64,000 bases of DNA from Jiella flava (GTDB taxonomy: Bacteria; Pseudomonadota; Alphaproteobacteria; Rhizobiales; Rhizobiaceae). Below are positions 57,770 to 64,000 of the stretch, one piece after another. The stretch is from the NCBI RefSeq assembly GCF_017349315.1, contig NZ_JAFMPP010000016.1:1-64000 (forward strand), written 5' to 3'. A model generated the notes under the pieces. It saw nothing but the letters and a program-made list of their open reading frames with translations. It did not search any database and was not told where the DNA came from. A program made the translations under genes and the position numbers. Within the stretch, counting starts at the first letter, position 1. Each line of letters starts with the position of its first letter.

Positions 57770-59185
57770 TCAGCGCAGAAGTTCGCGCAACAGGCGGCCG
57801 ACCTCGAGCCGCCGTTCGAGTTGCGGCATATGCCCCGTCGCCGCAAAGAGATGCAGCGCGACATGGGGCGCCAGGCCGAAGGCGTGGCGGCTGGCGATGA
57901 TCCTGTCCGCCTCGCCGACGATCAGCTTCACCGGACAGCCAAGGCCGGCAAGCTCGCCACGCACCGAAAAGCTCTGGGCGCCCCCGACGAAGAGGCGTTC
58001 GGCCAACCGGCTCTGGGCCGCCGCGAGGCGACCGTCGGCGCGGCTGCGCGTGACCGAGCGCACGAATGCATCCGAGAGCACGCGCGGATCGAAAACGAGT
58101 TCACCCATCCAGGCGCGAATCGGCGCCTCTTCGGTCGCCGCGGCGAAACCCTTGATAAAACCGGCATGGACGTCAGGACCGAGCCCGGCCGAGGCGATCA
58201 GAAGCAGCGAACGGGTTTCGATCGCCGTCCCGGCGGCCACCGCCGCCGCCACCGCACCGCCGAGCGAATGGGCAACGAGATGGGCACTGGTGACGCCAAG
58301 CGCCGTCAGGCTCGCTTCGACCGCCGCGACAAGATCGGCAAAGCCTGCCGCAGCGACATCGACCGAGCCGCCATGGCCGGGCAGATCGACGCCGAGCACC
58401 GGAACGCCCTCGGGGATTTCCGCCAGGAGCGGGCGCCACGAGCCCAGCTCGGCACCGAAGCCATGCAGAAGAACGACCGGGACACCGGTCCCCTCGCGCA
58501 TCCAGACGGCGTGGAGCGGGCCGGCGTCCGGGGCCGGAGCCGCCGGCTCGGCCGGCATTAAGGACGCACGAGCCTTCGAGGCCGGTGGCACCGGCTGGCG
58601 ATCGGCGGATTGGGTCAAAGCCGCTCCCGCGCCTTTGGCCGTCGCGGCCGCTTCGACATCCTCGCGCTGGATACGGCCTTTCGGGCCACTGCCCGTCAGA
58701 GCAGCGAGATCAAGGCCGGCCTCGCGCGCCAGCCGGCGCGCCAGCGGCGTTGCGCGCACGCCATGGCCGACCGCGCCGTTTAGCGCCTTCTGCGGGCGCT
58801 CTTCGGCGGCCGGGGCCAAGCGGCCGCTCGGCGCGGCCGCATCCGGCGAGGCTTCGGCCTTCGCCGGATGCGCCGGCTCGACCGCCTCGGCTTGCGGGGC
58901 CTCGTCAGATCCGGCACCGGCAGACCCAGCATCCGGCACTGCCTCTCCGTCGCCATAGATCCAGCCCACGGCCTGACCGACCGGAATGTCGGCATCGGCG
59001 TCGGTCTTAACCCGTCGCAAGGTGCCGTCCGCCGGCGCGTCGACCTCCATCGCCGCCTTGTCGGTCTCGATCTCGAACAAGGGCGCGCCCTTTGCGACCG
59101 TGTCCCCGTCGGCGACGAGCCAACGCGAGATGCGCCCGGTCGCCATATCCATGTCGACCTTCGGCAGAATGACTTCCGTCGGCAT
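57770..59185 (-). CDS. acoC: Acetoin dehydrogenase-type E2 (lipoyl domain plus alpha/beta hydrolase)
   Basis: A 471-residue protein. N-terminal lipoyl domain (about 1-78) with the lipoyl-Lys in [19 protein letters not shown] peripheral-subunit-binding domain lies around 140-175 ([30 protein letters not shown]). Then an alpha/beta hydrolase of about 240 residues carries [18 protein letters not shown] and the nucleophile elbow [12 protein letters not shown]. This fusion, instead of a standard CoA-acyltransferase core, is the hallmark of AcoC. It works with AcoAB, encoded just upstream. It starts 3 bp after acoB. No lipoamide dehydrogenase gene is nearby. Confidence 0.9.
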   Translation of the reverse strand: MPTEVILPKVDMDMATGRISRWLVADGDTVAKGAPLFEIETDKAAMEVDAPADGTLRRVKTDADADIPVGQAVGWIYGDGEAVPDAGSAGAGSDEAPQAEAVEPAHPAKAEASPDAAAPSGRLAPAAEERPQKALNGAVGHGVRATPLARRLAREAGLDLAALTGSGPKGRIQREDVEAAATAKGAGAALTQSADRQPVPPASKARASLMPAEPAAPAPDAGPLHAVWMREGTGVPVVLLHGFGAELGSWRPLLAEIPEGVPVLGVDLPGHGGSVDVAAAGFADLVAAVEASLTALGVTSAHLVAHSLGGAVAAAVAAGTAIETRSLLLIASAGLGPDVHAGFIKGFAAATEEAPIRAWMGELVFDPRVLSDAFVRSVTRSRADGRLAAAQSRLAERLFVGGAQSFSVRGELAGLGCPVKLIVGEADRIIASRHAFGLAPHVALHLFAATGHMPQLERRLEVGRLLRELLR

Positions 59186-59188
59186 CGC

Positions 59189-60196
59189 TCAGCGCTCCTT
59201 TCGCACCAGCTGACGCACGGCTGCGATGATATCCGGCACCTGCGGCACCACGGCCTTTTCGAGCTCGGGATTGTAGGGGATCGGCGCTTCGGCACCGCCC
59301 AGCCTGAGGATCGGCGCGTCGAGATAGTCGAAGGCCTCGCTTTCGGCGACCATCGCGGAAATTTCCGCGCCGACGCCGAGGGTTTTGACGCCCTCATAGA
59401 CGCAGACCAGACGGCCGGTCTTCATGACGCTCCGGATGATCGTCTCGCGATCCATCGGCCGAACGCTGCGCAGATCGACGACTTCGAGGTCGATCCCCTC
59501 CTCGGCCAGCTTCTCGGCGGCATCGAGCGCCTTGTGCACCATGATCGACGAGGCGACGACGGTCGCGTCGGGGCCCTCGCGGCGCACCAGGGCCTTGCCG
59601 ATCGGCACGGTGTAGTGGCCCTCGGGAACCTCGCCCTTCATCTTGTAGAGGATCTTGTGCTCGTAGATCATCACCGGATCGGGGTCTTCGATCGCGGCGA
59701 GCAGCATGCCCTTCGCATCGTAGGGGGTCGCCGGCTGCAGCACCTTCAAGCCCGGCACATGGCCGAGCCAGGCCTCCAAGCTCTGGGAATGCTGAGCGGC
59801 GGCGCCGGTGCCCGAGCCCGCCGGAAAGCGCATGACGAGCGGCACGCTGACCGCACCGCCGAGCATGAAGCGCAGCTTGGCCGCCTGATTGACGATCTGC
59901 TCCATCGCCAGCGTGGCGAAGTCGGAGAACTGGAATTCGTAGATCGGCCGCATGCCGGTCAAGGCCGCGCCGACGGCAACGCCGGCCCCGCCGAGCTCGG
60001 CGATCGGCGTGTCGATGATCCGGTCGTCGCCGAAGCGATGGACGAGATCGCCCGTCACCTGAAAGGCGCCGCCATAGACGCCGACGTCCTCTCCCATCAG
60101 GAAGACACGCTCATCCCGTTCCATGGCGATGGCGATCGCCTCCTGGATCGCCTGCGCGTAGCTGAGTTCCCGGCCGGCTGTCTTCGCCTCGCTCAT
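59189..60196 (-). CDS. acoB: Acetoin/2-oxoacid dehydrogenase E1 beta subunit
   Basis: A 335-residue transketolase-like beta chain. [20 protein letters not shown] and [20 protein letters not shown] at the start, then [20 protein letters not shown] and [20 protein letters not shown]. The C-terminal domain has [20 protein letters not shown]. It pairs with the E1 alpha subunit to decarboxylate the substrate with ThDP. GGGAGG precedes the ATG at 60196. Separated from acoA by 235 bp that hold a complete interspersed repeat, an unusual break in this operon. Confidence 0.92.
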   Translation of the reverse strand: MSEAKTAGRELSYAQAIQEAIAIAMERDERVFLMGEDVGVYGGAFQVTGDLVHRFGDDRIIDTPIAELGGAGVAVGAALTGMRPIYEFQFSDFATLAMEQIVNQAAKLRFMLGGAVSVPLVMRFPAGSGTGAAAQHSQSLEAWLGHVPGLKVLQPATPYDAKGMLLAAIEDPDPVMIYEHKILYKMKGEVPEGHYTVPIGKALVRREGPDATVVASSIMVHKALDAAEKLAEEGIDLEVVDLRSVRPMDRETIIRSVMKTGRLVCVYEGVKTLGVGAEISAMVAESEAFDYLDAPILRLGGAEAPIPYNPELEKAVVPQVPDIIAAVRQLVRKER

Positions 60197-60250
60197 CGTT
60201 CCTCCCTGCGGCCGTTGCGGCGCATTCATCATCTCGCGGCGCGGCCTTCG

Positions 60251-60360
60251 CTCTAGGGCGCCCTGCGTCTTATCGGACGCAGAAAGGTCGCTCTCACCCT
60301 TTGAATCGACCCATCGGGCTTTGCCGAAAATCGATTCCGATTGTCGGGCCGATGCTCTAG
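60251..60360 (-). repeat. Interspersed repeat, full copy between acoA and acoB
   Basis: Contains CTGCGTCT-TATC-GGACGCAG and CCGAAAATCGATTCCGAT blocks with AAGGTCGCTCTCACCC between. It occupies almost half of the acoA-acoB gap. Confidence 0.85.
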
Positions 60361-60431
60361 CCCCAGTCGCCGCTGGTCATCATCGGTTTCGTCGCAAGAC
60401 CGTGCCATCAGCGGGATCTGCGGCAGCGCAG

Positions 60432-61457
60432 TCAATCGCTGTAGACGTAGCGAGTCGCCTCGGACGGATCGGGCATCGGACTCGCCTTGGCGAATTCGAT
60501 GCCGTTGGCGATCTCAGTCTCGACGCTGTCTCGGATTGCGGCGATACCCGCCTCGTCAAGAATGCCGTAGTCCTTCAGCTCGGTCTCGAAGCGGCCGATC
60601 GGATCCTTCGCCACCCACTCGGCGATCTCCTCCTTGGTGCGATAGCGGTTGCGATCGCTCTTGGAGTGGCCGCGATGGCGGTAGGTCTTGCATTCGACGA
60701 GGCTCGGCCCCTCGCCGGCCCGCGCCCGCTTGGTCGCGACATGGACCGCCTCGGCGACGGCGGAGATCGAATTGCCGTCGACGGTGACGCCCGGCATCGC
60801 ATAGGCGACGGCGCGCTCGGCGATGTTGGCGACGGCGGTGGAGCGCTCGGTCGAGACCGACATGCCGTATTTGTTGTTCTCGCAGACGAAGATCACCGGC
60901 AGCTTCCAGATCGCCGCCATGTTCAGCGACTCGTGGAAGGCGCCCTCGTTGTTCGCGCCATCACCAAAGAAGCAGACGACGACGTCCTTGCGCTTTTGCA
61001 TCTTCATCGACAGCGCCGCGCCGACGGCGATCGGCAGGCCGCCGCCGACGATGCCGTTGGCGCCGAGATTGCCCTTGGTGACGTCGGCGATGTGCATCGA
61101 GCCGCCACGGCCGCGGCAATAGCCGGTCTCCTTGCCGAAGAATTCGGCGAACATTCGGCCAACCTCGGCCCCCTTGGCGATACAGTGGCCGTGACCGCGA
61201 TGGGTCGAGGTGATCTGATCGGTGTCGGACAGCGCCAGGCATGAGCCGACAGCGCTCGCTTCCTGCCCGATCGACAGATGCATGGTGCCGTGGATGAGGC
61301 CGCGCATGTAGCTCTCCTCCGCGCCCTCCTCGAAGCGGCGAATGAGATACATCTGGCGCAGCGCCGTCTTCAGCGTCTCCGGCGAGAACTGGCGGAAGGC
61401 GAAGGGGCGGTTGTCACCGGAAAGCGGCGCGATCGTCTCGGCGGCAGTGCTGGACAT
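60432..61457 (-). CDS. acoA: Acetoin/2-oxoacid dehydrogenase E1 alpha subunit
   Basis: A 341-residue E1 alpha chain. [37 protein letters not shown] and [20 protein letters not shown] are typical. The ThDP motif is [20 protein letters not shown] then [15 protein letters not shown]. Phosphorylation-site Ser positions of the PDH family are matched by [16 protein letters not shown]. It decarboxylates acetoin (or a related hydroxyketone) with AcoB. Start ATG 61457 is chosen; an ATG 24 bp upstream is also in frame. It lies 195 bp downstream of the SAF-domain gene, with a repeat in between. Confidence 0.92.
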   Translation of the reverse strand: MSSTAAETIAPLSGDNRPFAFRQFSPETLKTALRQMYLIRRFEEGAEESYMRGLIHGTMHLSIGQEASAVGSCLALSDTDQITSTHRGHGHCIAKGAEVGRMFAEFFGKETGYCRGRGGSMHIADVTKGNLGANGIVGGGLPIAVGAALSMKMQKRKDVVVCFFGDGANNEGAFHESLNMAAIWKLPVIFVCENNKYGMSVSTERSTAVANIAERAVAYAMPGVTVDGNSISAVAEAVHVATKRARAGEGPSLVECKTYRHRGHSKSDRNRYRTKEEIAEWVAKDPIGRFETELKDYGILDEAGIAAIRDSVETEIANGIEFAKASPMPDPSEATRYVYSD

Positions 61458-61585
61458 GGGTCGCGGATCCTTTCTCGACATCGAGGCAAGGGAGAAGCGA
61501 CGGGCGCGAGCATCAAGGCCCGCGCCCGCGATGGTCGCGGAAGCAAATGTTCGGGCGCCCGGCGGCCAGGCGACATCCGTCGTCG

Positions 61586-61692
61586 CTAGAGCGCCCTGCG
61601 TCCTATCGGACGCAGAAAGGTCGCTCTAACCCTTTGAATCGACGCATCGTGCTTACCGAAAATCGGAATCGATTTTCGGGCCGATGCTATAG
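61586..61692 (-). repeat. Interspersed repeat, full copy overlapping a gene's 3' end
   Basis: The clearest copy: hairpin CTGCGTCC-TATC-GGACGCAG, AAGGTCGCTCTAACCC, and the second hairpin CCGAAAATCG-GAAT-CGATTTTCGG. Its last 40 bp (61653-61692) are translated as the C-terminus of the upstream oxidoreductase. Confidence 0.9.
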
Positions 61693-63017
61693 AGCGAGGA
61701 GGTCACGAACCGACCGTCGGCCTGATCGAGCCGCTGGCGAATCTGCGTCACCACCATCGAATCGTCAGGCTGGCAATTGGCATAGGTCAGCTTCTCGCCG
61801 GCCTTGATCGGCCGCGTCGCCTTGGCGCGTTCGGCAAGCCCCAGCGGCAGAGCACCCGCGTCGCGGGCCTCAGCCCAGGTCATGGCAAAGCCGCGATAAT
61901 CGTATTCGCCGATCTTGCCGAGGCTCGCGCCGGGCTCGATGTCGCGCTTGGCGACGGCGACGCATTCGGCGACCGGATGGTCGACCGGCGTCATATCCGG
62001 CTGGCCCTTGAGCACGGTGCGGATCGCCGACAGCGGCACTTCCAGGCTGGTCAGATGATAGGGGCGGAAGATCGTATAGCACGGGCCAGGGCCGACCTTG
62101 AGGTCGGTCATGCGCTCCAGCACGCGCGGATGACGCGGCTTGACGATGCAGAAGACGCCGGGGGCAACGCCCTTGCCGATCGAATAGTCGACACAGCCCG
62201 CCTTCGACAGCACACCGCCATCGGCCTTGGTGCACAGAACCTGAGCGAGCTCATCGCGGGTGGCCGCCGGCCCATGCATGCCTGGCACGTCCGGCACGAG
62301 GCCGGTGGCGTTGGCGACGGCGACCATCTCGATCATCGTCTTCGAACCGTCGACAAATTCGACGAGCATGCGGGCATTCATGTTGCGCCGCCGTGCCTCG
62401 TCCTCATAGGCGTCCGGGGTGGCGTCGAACTTCAGCGGATTGTTCTTCCCCTTGCCGGCGCAGACGACGTCGAAGCCGAGCGCCTGGGCAAAGCCCATGA
62501 TCTCGATCGTCGCCGCCGGCTCGTCGCCTGCCGCGCCGGTGTAAATGACGCCGGCCTTCGCCGCCTCCTCGCGCAGATGCCGGCCGATGGTGATGTCGGC
62601 CTCGACGTTCAGCATGACGACGTGCTTGCCGTTTCGAAAGGCTTCGAGGGCGATCAGAGTGCCGACATTCGGATTGCCGGTGGCATCGATGACCACCTGC
62701 ACGCGGCCGGAGCCGCAGAGCGCCTGATAGTCTTCGGTCAGCGCCACCTTGCCGCTCTCGACCGCCGCATCGATGTCGCTGGCCGTCGTCGCCTTGACAA
62801 TGTCGCCTTCGGACCAGCCCGCCAGCGCCAGCGCGGCACGGGCCGCGTCCATGTTGACTTCCGACAGCGCGCCGAGGCGAACGCCCGGCATCAGCATCAT
62901 CTGGACGACCATGTCGGTGCCCATCTGGCCCGCACCGGCAAGGCCGACGACGATTTCGCCGTTTGCGTCCGCATAGGCCTTCAGCTCGGCGGCCAATCCC
63001 ACATTTGCGATCTGCAT
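61653..63017 (-). CDS. NAD(P)-binding SAF-domain oxidoreductase (homoserine-dehydrogenase-like)
   Basis: A 454-residue protein. Rossmann fold at EIVVGLAGAGQMGTDMVVQM; a second conserved block is VVIDATGNPNVGTLIALEAF, and VVMLNVEADITIGRHL follows. A SAF domain is C-terminal (about 355-430), with VAVAKRDIEPGASLGKIGEY. Relatives are annotated as homoserine dehydrogenase-like or SAF-domain oxidoreductases of sugar-derived acids; the substrate is not known to me. GGGGGAGGAATC precedes the ATG at 63017. The last 11 or so residues (SIGPKIDSDFR) are encoded by repeat DNA. It probably heads the acoABC transcript. Confidence 0.85.
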   Translation of the reverse strand: MQIANVGLAAELKAYADANGEIVVGLAGAGQMGTDMVVQMMLMPGVRLGALSEVNMDAARAALALAGWSEGDIVKATTASDIDAAVESGKVALTEDYQALCGSGRVQVVIDATGNPNVGTLIALEAFRNGKHVVMLNVEADITIGRHLREEAAKAGVIYTGAAGDEPAATIEIMGFAQALGFDVVCAGKGKNNPLKFDATPDAYEDEARRRNMNARMLVEFVDGSKTMIEMVAVANATGLVPDVPGMHGPAATRDELAQVLCTKADGGVLSKAGCVDYSIGKGVAPGVFCIVKPRHPRVLERMTDLKVGPGPCYTIFRPYHLTSLEVPLSAIRTVLKGQPDMTPVDHPVAECVAVAKRDIEPGASLGKIGEYDYRGFAMTWAEARDAGALPLGLAERAKATRPIKAGEKLTYANCQPDDSMVVTQIRQRLDQADGRFVTSSLYSIGPKIDSDFR

Positions 63018-63068
63018 CAACGATTCCTCCCCCGGGATCGGTCGCCACCGCCCCGTTTTCAGCCGCAC

Positions 63069-63099
63069 ATTCTAAAACAATTGTATTCTTGTCAATACA
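63069..63099 (-). promoter_or_regulatory. Promoter and palindromic operator of the SAF-domain gene
   Basis: On the minus strand TTGACA (63095-63090) and TAGAAT (63074-63069) are separated by 15 bp. The -35 is embedded in the inverted repeat TGTATT-N6-AATACA (63082-63099), a likely repressor site. Start codon is about 52 bp further. Spacer is short, so exact elements may differ. Confidence 0.55.
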
Positions 63100-63209
63100 C
63101 TTGTTCATAGACGGCCATCAAGGACGTTGGCAAAGCGCGGCGCAGAACGCCACGCTGCGCCATCGCAGACGAGCTCAAATGCAGGAAGATATCGGCCCGC
63201 TGCAGACGA

Positions 63210-64000
63210 TCAGTTGGCAGGCGCGGCCGGGCAACTCGGTGCCTTGCGATAGCTGAGGCTCGCCAGCGTCGCCTTCAGGGCATAGCCGTCGAATTTCAAA
63301 ATCTGGTCGCCGGTCACGCCGTTTTCATAGAGCGTATAGACGGTCTCGAAGACCGGCAGGCCGTTTTCATTGCTGTCGGTGTTGTAATAGGATTCGGTGA
63401 TCCGCCACGCCTTCAGCCCCTTCAATCGCGCGGCGATAGCAGCCGGCTTGTCCGCGGACGGATCGGCGGGATCGGTCGGCGCGAGTTCGCGGGGATTGGC
63501 CGTCGGCGCTTGTGCTGCGGTGCCAGCGCCCGCGTCATCTGGAGCATCGCCATCATCGCCCGGCCGCACCGGGACGGCCGCACCGTCGTCATCGTCGCCG
63601 CCGGGGACAGGGGCCTGATCCGGCGAGATGGCCAAACCGCCGGCGTCATCGTCCGGCGCAGCCGCAGCGGCCTTGTCCGGCGATGATTTTGACATGGCGG
63701 CTTGATGCATCCCATAGCCGGCGATCTCTTTGGCGACCTCCGCCGGGCTCATCGGGGTGATGACCACGGTGCTCGTCGTGTGTTTCTCGGCGTCGGAATC
63801 CCCTTGAAAAACCGGGGTTTCCATAATCGGTACACCGGCTTTGGCGGCGGCGATCACCGACTCGGTGTGATGCAGCGGAAATTTCGATTTCACCAGTGTG
63901 ACCCGGCGCTTTTCCGGCTCGTCGTAGGAGACGATTGTCTTGTCGCCCTTAGTCACCGCCTCGCCCTTGGTCGTGCTGTCCGGCACCGAATCGACGAAGC
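63210..64000 (-). CDS. EipB-like (DUF1849) envelope protein, 3' part only
   Basis: The frame enters from the right edge and is open for 263 codons. KRRVTLVKSKFPLHHTESVI, AKAGVPIMETPVFQGDSDAE and, after an insert, AWRITESYYNTDSNENGLPV and FETVYTLYENGVTGDQILKF match the DUF1849/EipB family, periplasmic beta-spiral proteins needed for envelope integrity in Brucella and relatives. Between the two conserved parts is a block of about 85 residues rich in Ala/Asp/Pro (APDDDAGGLAISPDQAPVPG), longer than expected. The signal peptide is outside the window. The Cys near the C-terminus (KAPSCPAAP) fits the family disulfide. Confidence 0.78.
   Translation of the reverse strand, partial: FVDSVPDSTTKGEAVTKGDKTIVSYDEPEKRRVTLVKSKFPLHHTESVIAAAKAGVPIMETPVFQGDSDAEKHTTSTVVITPMSPAEVAKEIAGYGMHQAAMSKSSPDKAAAAAPDDDAGGLAISPDQAPVPGGDDDDGAAVPVRPGDDGDAPDDAGAGTAAQAPTANPRELAPTDPADPSADKPAAIAARLKGLKAWRITESYYNTDSNENGLPVFETVYTLYENGVTGDQILKFDGYALKATLASLSYRKAPSCPAAPAN

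Overview
The window is GC-rich alphaproteobacterial chromosome, most likely Hyphomicrobiales (Rhizobiales). I infer this from the order glyQ - SUV3-type helicase - S4/Hsp15 - fdxA - carD - rpoH, the zwf-pgl-edd operon, a bphO-bphP pair, an EipB/DUF1849 protein, and alpha-type interspersed palindromic repeats. I cannot name a genus. One tRNA is present (Ser, CGA); there is no rRNA, CRISPR array or T6SS structural gene.

Layout: (1) 1-3417 is the right end of an integrated element. It holds an IS3-family remnant cutting a small gene, an AlpA-type regulator, an unknown 82-residue protein, a DUF1778/GNAT toxin-antitoxin pair and a large serine recombinase whose last codons lie inside tRNA-Ser. (2) 3752-15701 is nitrogen and amino-acid metabolism: glutathione transferase, gltB without gltD, a doubly frameshifted Met/His-rich gene, a small exported Cys protein, threonine aldolase, an Rmf-like protein and puuAB for putrescine use. 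(3) 16089-19399 is heme oxygenase plus a bacteriophytochrome HWE kinase with its own receiver. (4) 19703-23865 is the Entner-Doudoroff operon zwf-pgl-edd. (5) 23933-27558 is a TPP riboswitch and thiBPQ. (6) 27742-30568 is an M48 lipoprotein peptidase and a DacF-type D,D-carboxypeptidase. (7) 30747-39397, all on the minus strand, runs from glyQ to an rpoH-type sigma gene that carries a match to the general-stress (EcfG) promoter.

(8) 39815-42648 is the most interesting accessory locus: PAAR spike, DUF4123 adaptor, a small membrane-anchored candidate toxin and a candidate immunity gene. Behind them lies a ~200-bp near-identical copy of the adaptor's 3' region, which looks like the scar of toxin-cassette exchange. 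(9) 42629-51598 holds a qorB/qorR-like pair, an S49 peptidase, a tRNA-methyltransferase-like gene, DUF2007, a polyprenyl diphosphate synthase, a TPR protein, ispE and moaB. (10) 52149-57557 holds an orphan ExbB/TolQ-like channel, two paralogous membrane proteins, rpsU, a TPR lipoprotein and a HAD hydrolase. (11) 57770-63017 is an acetoin-dehydrogenase-like acoABC set and a SAF-domain oxidoreductase. (12) A partial EipB-like gene runs off the right edge.

A ~105-bp structured repeat recurs at least five times (44139, 44598, 55406, 60251, 61586; a fragment at 31871). Two copies lie inside the aco region and one supplies the 3' end of a coding sequence. A different, tandem palindromic repeat is inserted in frame in glyQ. 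Many long antisense ORFs are codon-bias shadows and are not annotated.
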